Assembly: GCA_011391115.1 (NCBI GenBank)
Contig: JAABRC010000085.1
Coordinates: 1-7,718, forward strand
Length of the DNA: 7,718 nt
From: Candidatus Egaibacter danicus
GTDB lineage: Bacteria; Pseudomonadota; Gammaproteobacteria; Burkholderiales; Burkholderiaceae
Reading direction: 5' to 3'
The position numbers and the translations under genes were made by a program. Of this stretch, positions 5,722-7,718 are shown in pieces (positions within the stretch are counted from its first letter, which is position 1; each line of letters begins with the position of its first letter). The notes beneath the pieces are model-generated. The model saw nothing but the letters and a program-made list of their open reading frames with translations. It had not been told where the DNA came from and ran no database searches.

Positions 5722-7191
5722 ATGCTGTCACGCCTGCCCTACCGCATTCAGATCCCGACGGGGCTGGCCTTGGCGGTCATTCTCTCGGTGCTATTGGTGA
5801 GCGTGGTGGCGGCGCAAATCTCGGCTCGGACAGCGCGTCTCGAAATTGTCAGCACCGTGCAGCGTGTGGTGGATTTGCTGGTTGCGCAGGGCAAGCCATT
5901 GTTGGCACAGGACGACACCTGGCGTGCCTTCACGCTGTTGCGCAATACGGCGGCCTTGTTACCGCAGACCGGCAAAGATCAATCCCGCGCCGCGCTACTC
6001 GATGCCCAGGGGCGGTTTCTGGCGGGGTCGGACCCCTTGCGACTGCCCACCGGTGAGCAGGCTTTGGGCGTACCGATCAACGGCCGCTGGTTGCCCAAGA
6101 CGAGTGACGCATCCAGGCCCATGACCCTGACCACGCCCGAAGGTGACATGACGCTGCTTGAACCGATTCGCAGTGACGACAATCAGGTGATTGGATTTGT
6201 ATTGGCCGAGATTGATGCCGCCGCCTTTGACCCGGACTGGGCGGCGTTGTCCACACCGGCATTGATTGGAGCGGCACTCGCCATCATTGTGATGGTGCCG
6301 CTGGGCTGGTTGCTCGGGCGGCGCATGGCGCAGCCAATTGCCCAGACTGCCGACTGCATTGCCCAAATCGGACACGCCGACGCATCACAACTTCAAGCAT
6401 TGCTGCCACAAGTTCAGGACCCCGAACTCAACCGAATTGCGGGTGCCGTGCGGCAACTCCTGACCGAGATGACTGCCCGTCAAGCCAACGAACAGCGTGC
6501 GCTGTCCTCCGAGAGGCTGGCGGCTGTGGGCCGTATCACCGCCGCAGTCGCCCATGAAATCAACAATCCATTGGCCGGCCTCATCACCGCGACCCGAACC
6601 CTGCGCCTTCACGGTGATGCGCCTGAAACCCGACATCGCAGCCTGGACCTGATTGAGCGCGGCCTGCAGCAAATTCGGACCATGACTACCGCGCTCTTAC
6701 CGCAAGCGAAAGTGGAAGACCGTGACCTGACCCCGGACGATATGCAGGACATCCTCACGCTGGCCCGTGCGACAGCTGCGCAACATGCCGTGACCATCAG
6801 TTCGGAGTTGGCACAGCAATCTGAACTGTCCGTGCCCTCAACGGTGTTTCGCCAGGTGATGTTGAACCTGTTGCTCAACGCCATCAAGGCCGCAGGCCAG
6901 GCCGGCCAGGTGCATGCCAGCCTGAGCGCCGATGACGACAAGGTCAGCTTCGTCATTCTTAATACCGGTCGCCACTTGTCTGATGAACGCCTGCAGCAAC
7001 GACTGACCTCCAACGACGGCAACGACCCCAACGGCTTCGGTCTTTGGATCTGCCATGAATTTGCGGTGCGTCACGGCGGCGGCTTCATGGCTGCCGATGC
7101 GGCCGACATCCCGCCCCCTTTCACCACCCGCCTGAGCTTCTGGCTCCCCAACCTGATCCATCATGACCCACAAAAACCTGCTGCTGATTGA
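5722..7191 (+). CDS. aioS: Arsenite-responsive sensor histidine kinase AioS
   Basis: Membrane kinase expected to receive the AioX-arsenite signal and phosphorylate AioR. It has 489 residues. Transmembrane segment 1 is at about 12-33 and segment 2 at about 179-199, enclosing a periplasmic sensor region of about 145 residues. A linker or HAMP-like stretch follows (about 200-250), then a HisKA domain with H-box phospho-acceptor His278 (AVAHEINNPLAG). The C-terminal ATPase domain shows the N-box (VMLNLLLNAIKAAG, 379-392) and a glycine box (NGFGLWICHEF, 437-447). The G1 box is atypical: LNTGRHL at 413-419 where most kinases have DxGxG, with Asn in place of the usual Asp. ATG 5722 has GGAG seven bases upstream and is 15 nt after the aioX stop, so it is cotranscribed. 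The 3' end overlaps aioR by 29 bp. Kinase family is certain; the AioS name rests on context. Confidence 0.94.
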   Translation: MLSRLPYRIQIPTGLALAVILSVLLVSVVAAQISARTARLEIVSTVQRVVDLLVAQGKPLLAQDDTWRAFTLLRNTAALLPQTGKDQSRAALLDAQGRFLAGSDPLRLPTGEQALGVPINGRWLPKTSDASRPMTLTTPEGDMTLLEPIRSDDNQVIGFVLAEIDAAAFDPDWAALSTPALIGAALAIIVMVPLGWLLGRRMAQPIAQTADCIAQIGHADASQLQALLPQVQDPELNRIAGAVRQLLTEMTARQANEQRALSSERLAAVGRITAAVAHEINNPLAGLITATRTLRLHGDAPETRHRSLDLIERGLQQIRTMTTALLPQAKVEDRDLTPDDMQDILTLARATAAQHAVTISSELAQQSELSVPSTVFRQVMLNLLLNAIKAAGQAGQVHASLSADDDKVSFVILNTGRHLSDERLQQRLTSNDGNDPNGFGLWICHEFAVRHGGGFMAADAADIPPPFTTRLSFWLPNLIHHDPQKPAAD

Positions 7192-7718
7192 AGATGACCT
7201 GATCCTGGGTGAGTCGCTGGTACAACGCTTTGAACTTGAAGGTGTCAGGGTCATCTGGTTGCGACGTCTGTCCGAGGCACAACTTCAAATCGATTCAGCC
7301 TGGGGCGCCATCGTCAGTGATGTGCGCTTGCCCGACGGTCTGGCGACAGAGTGGTACGCCCAGTTGCCGGCAGCCTGTCGGCAGTTGCCCTGGTATTTCC
7401 TGACCGGCTACGGCAGTGTCAACGATGCCGTGGGCGCGCTGCAAGCCGGTGCCCGCGAGTACCTGACCAAGCCCTTTGACACCGAAAAACTGGTCTCGGC
7501 TGTGATGGAAGTCCTGTCGGGTCACCTGGCGGTTGCCACCACGGTCCTTGGCATATCACCCGCCATGCGTCGTGTTGAGGAACTGGTGCACAAGCTCTCC
7601 AAACAAAAAACATCCGTGCTGGTGAGCGGTGAGTCGGGGGCGGGCAAGGAAGTGGTGGCGCAAATGATCCATAACCTGGACTTGCGCAGCAAAAAAGGGG
7701 CGTTTGTGGCGGTGAACT
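7163..7718 (+). CDS. aioR: Sigma54-dependent response regulator AioR, partial at 3' end
   Basis: NtrC-family activator expected to switch on aioBA when phosphorylated by AioS. 185 codons are present before the window ends. The receiver domain (about 4-120) has the acidic pair Asp11/Asp12, phospho-acceptor Asp53 (SDVRLPDG), Thr81 and Lys103 (LTKPF). The AAA+ sigma54-interaction domain starts near 129 (LGISPAMRRVEELV), with Walker A at 156-163 (GESGAGKE; most relatives have GESGTGKE). The rest of the AAA+ domain, including the GAFTGA loop, and the HTH domain lie outside the window. Start choice: an in-frame TGA at 7154-7156 leaves ATG 7163 as the first start. It lies inside the end of aioS in another frame and lacks a clear Shine-Dalgarno, so translation is probably coupled to aioS. 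The matching -24/-12 promoter in front of aioB supports the assignment. Confidence 0.94.
   Translation, partial: MTHKNLLLIEDDLILGESLVQRFELEGVRVIWLRRLSEAQLQIDSAWGAIVSDVRLPDGLATEWYAQLPAACRQLPWYFLTGYGSVNDAVGALQAGAREYLTKPFDTEKLVSAVMEVLSGHLAVATTVLGISPAMRRVEELVHKLSKQKTSVLVSGESGAGKEVVAQMIHNLDLRSKKGAFVAVN

Overview
The window carries a periplasmic arsenite oxidase locus with its own arsenite-sensing system. It probably comes from a Gram-negative betaproteobacterium, likely in the Burkholderiales. That placement is an inference from GC-rich coding sequence, from the gene family content (AioBA plus AioXSR) and from a betaproteobacterial-type Rieske subunit with a disulfide cysteine pair. I cannot name a genus from sequence alone.

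Layout: (1) At 1-1416 on the minus strand is the first 472 codons of a membrane-anchored heme-binding protein of the ethylbenzene-dehydrogenase-gamma (EB_dh) type; it runs off the left edge. (2) Bases 1417-1602 are noncoding and hold an intrinsic terminator (1552-1584, minus) that ends the arsenite oxidase transcript, plus an 11-bp imperfect direct repeat in front of the cytochrome gene. (3) At 1603-4632 on the minus strand lie aioB (Rieske subunit, Tat signal) and aioA (molybdopterin subunit), 12 nt apart. (4) Bases 4633-4842 are an AT-rich divergent regulatory region. (5) At 4843-7718 on the plus strand lie aioX (periplasmic arsenite-binding protein), aioS (membrane histidine kinase) and aioR (sigma54-type response regulator, cut by the right edge). 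aioS and aioR overlap by 29 bp.

How it works together: AioX is expected to bind As(III) in the periplasm and signal through AioS. AioS phosphorylates AioR, and AioR activates RNA polymerase carrying sigma54 at the aioBA promoter. The DNA fits this closely. Reading upstream from aioB on the minus strand there is a good AGGAG ribosome binding site, a -24/-12 element (4670-4684), a full match to the IHF consensus (4712-4724), and two related imperfect palindromes in opposite orientation with centres 42 bp apart (4748-4761 and 4790-4803), which are candidate AioR enhancer sites. AioBA oxidises arsenite to arsenate and passes two electrons to a periplasmic carrier. No c-type cytochrome follows aioA within the operon; the nearest redox gene is the EB_dh-type cytochrome beyond the terminator.

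The core locus is a known system. The parts most worth a second look are the complete sigma54/IHF/enhancer layout, the new candidate AioR operator motif, and the EB_dh cytochrome next to an arsenite oxidase.
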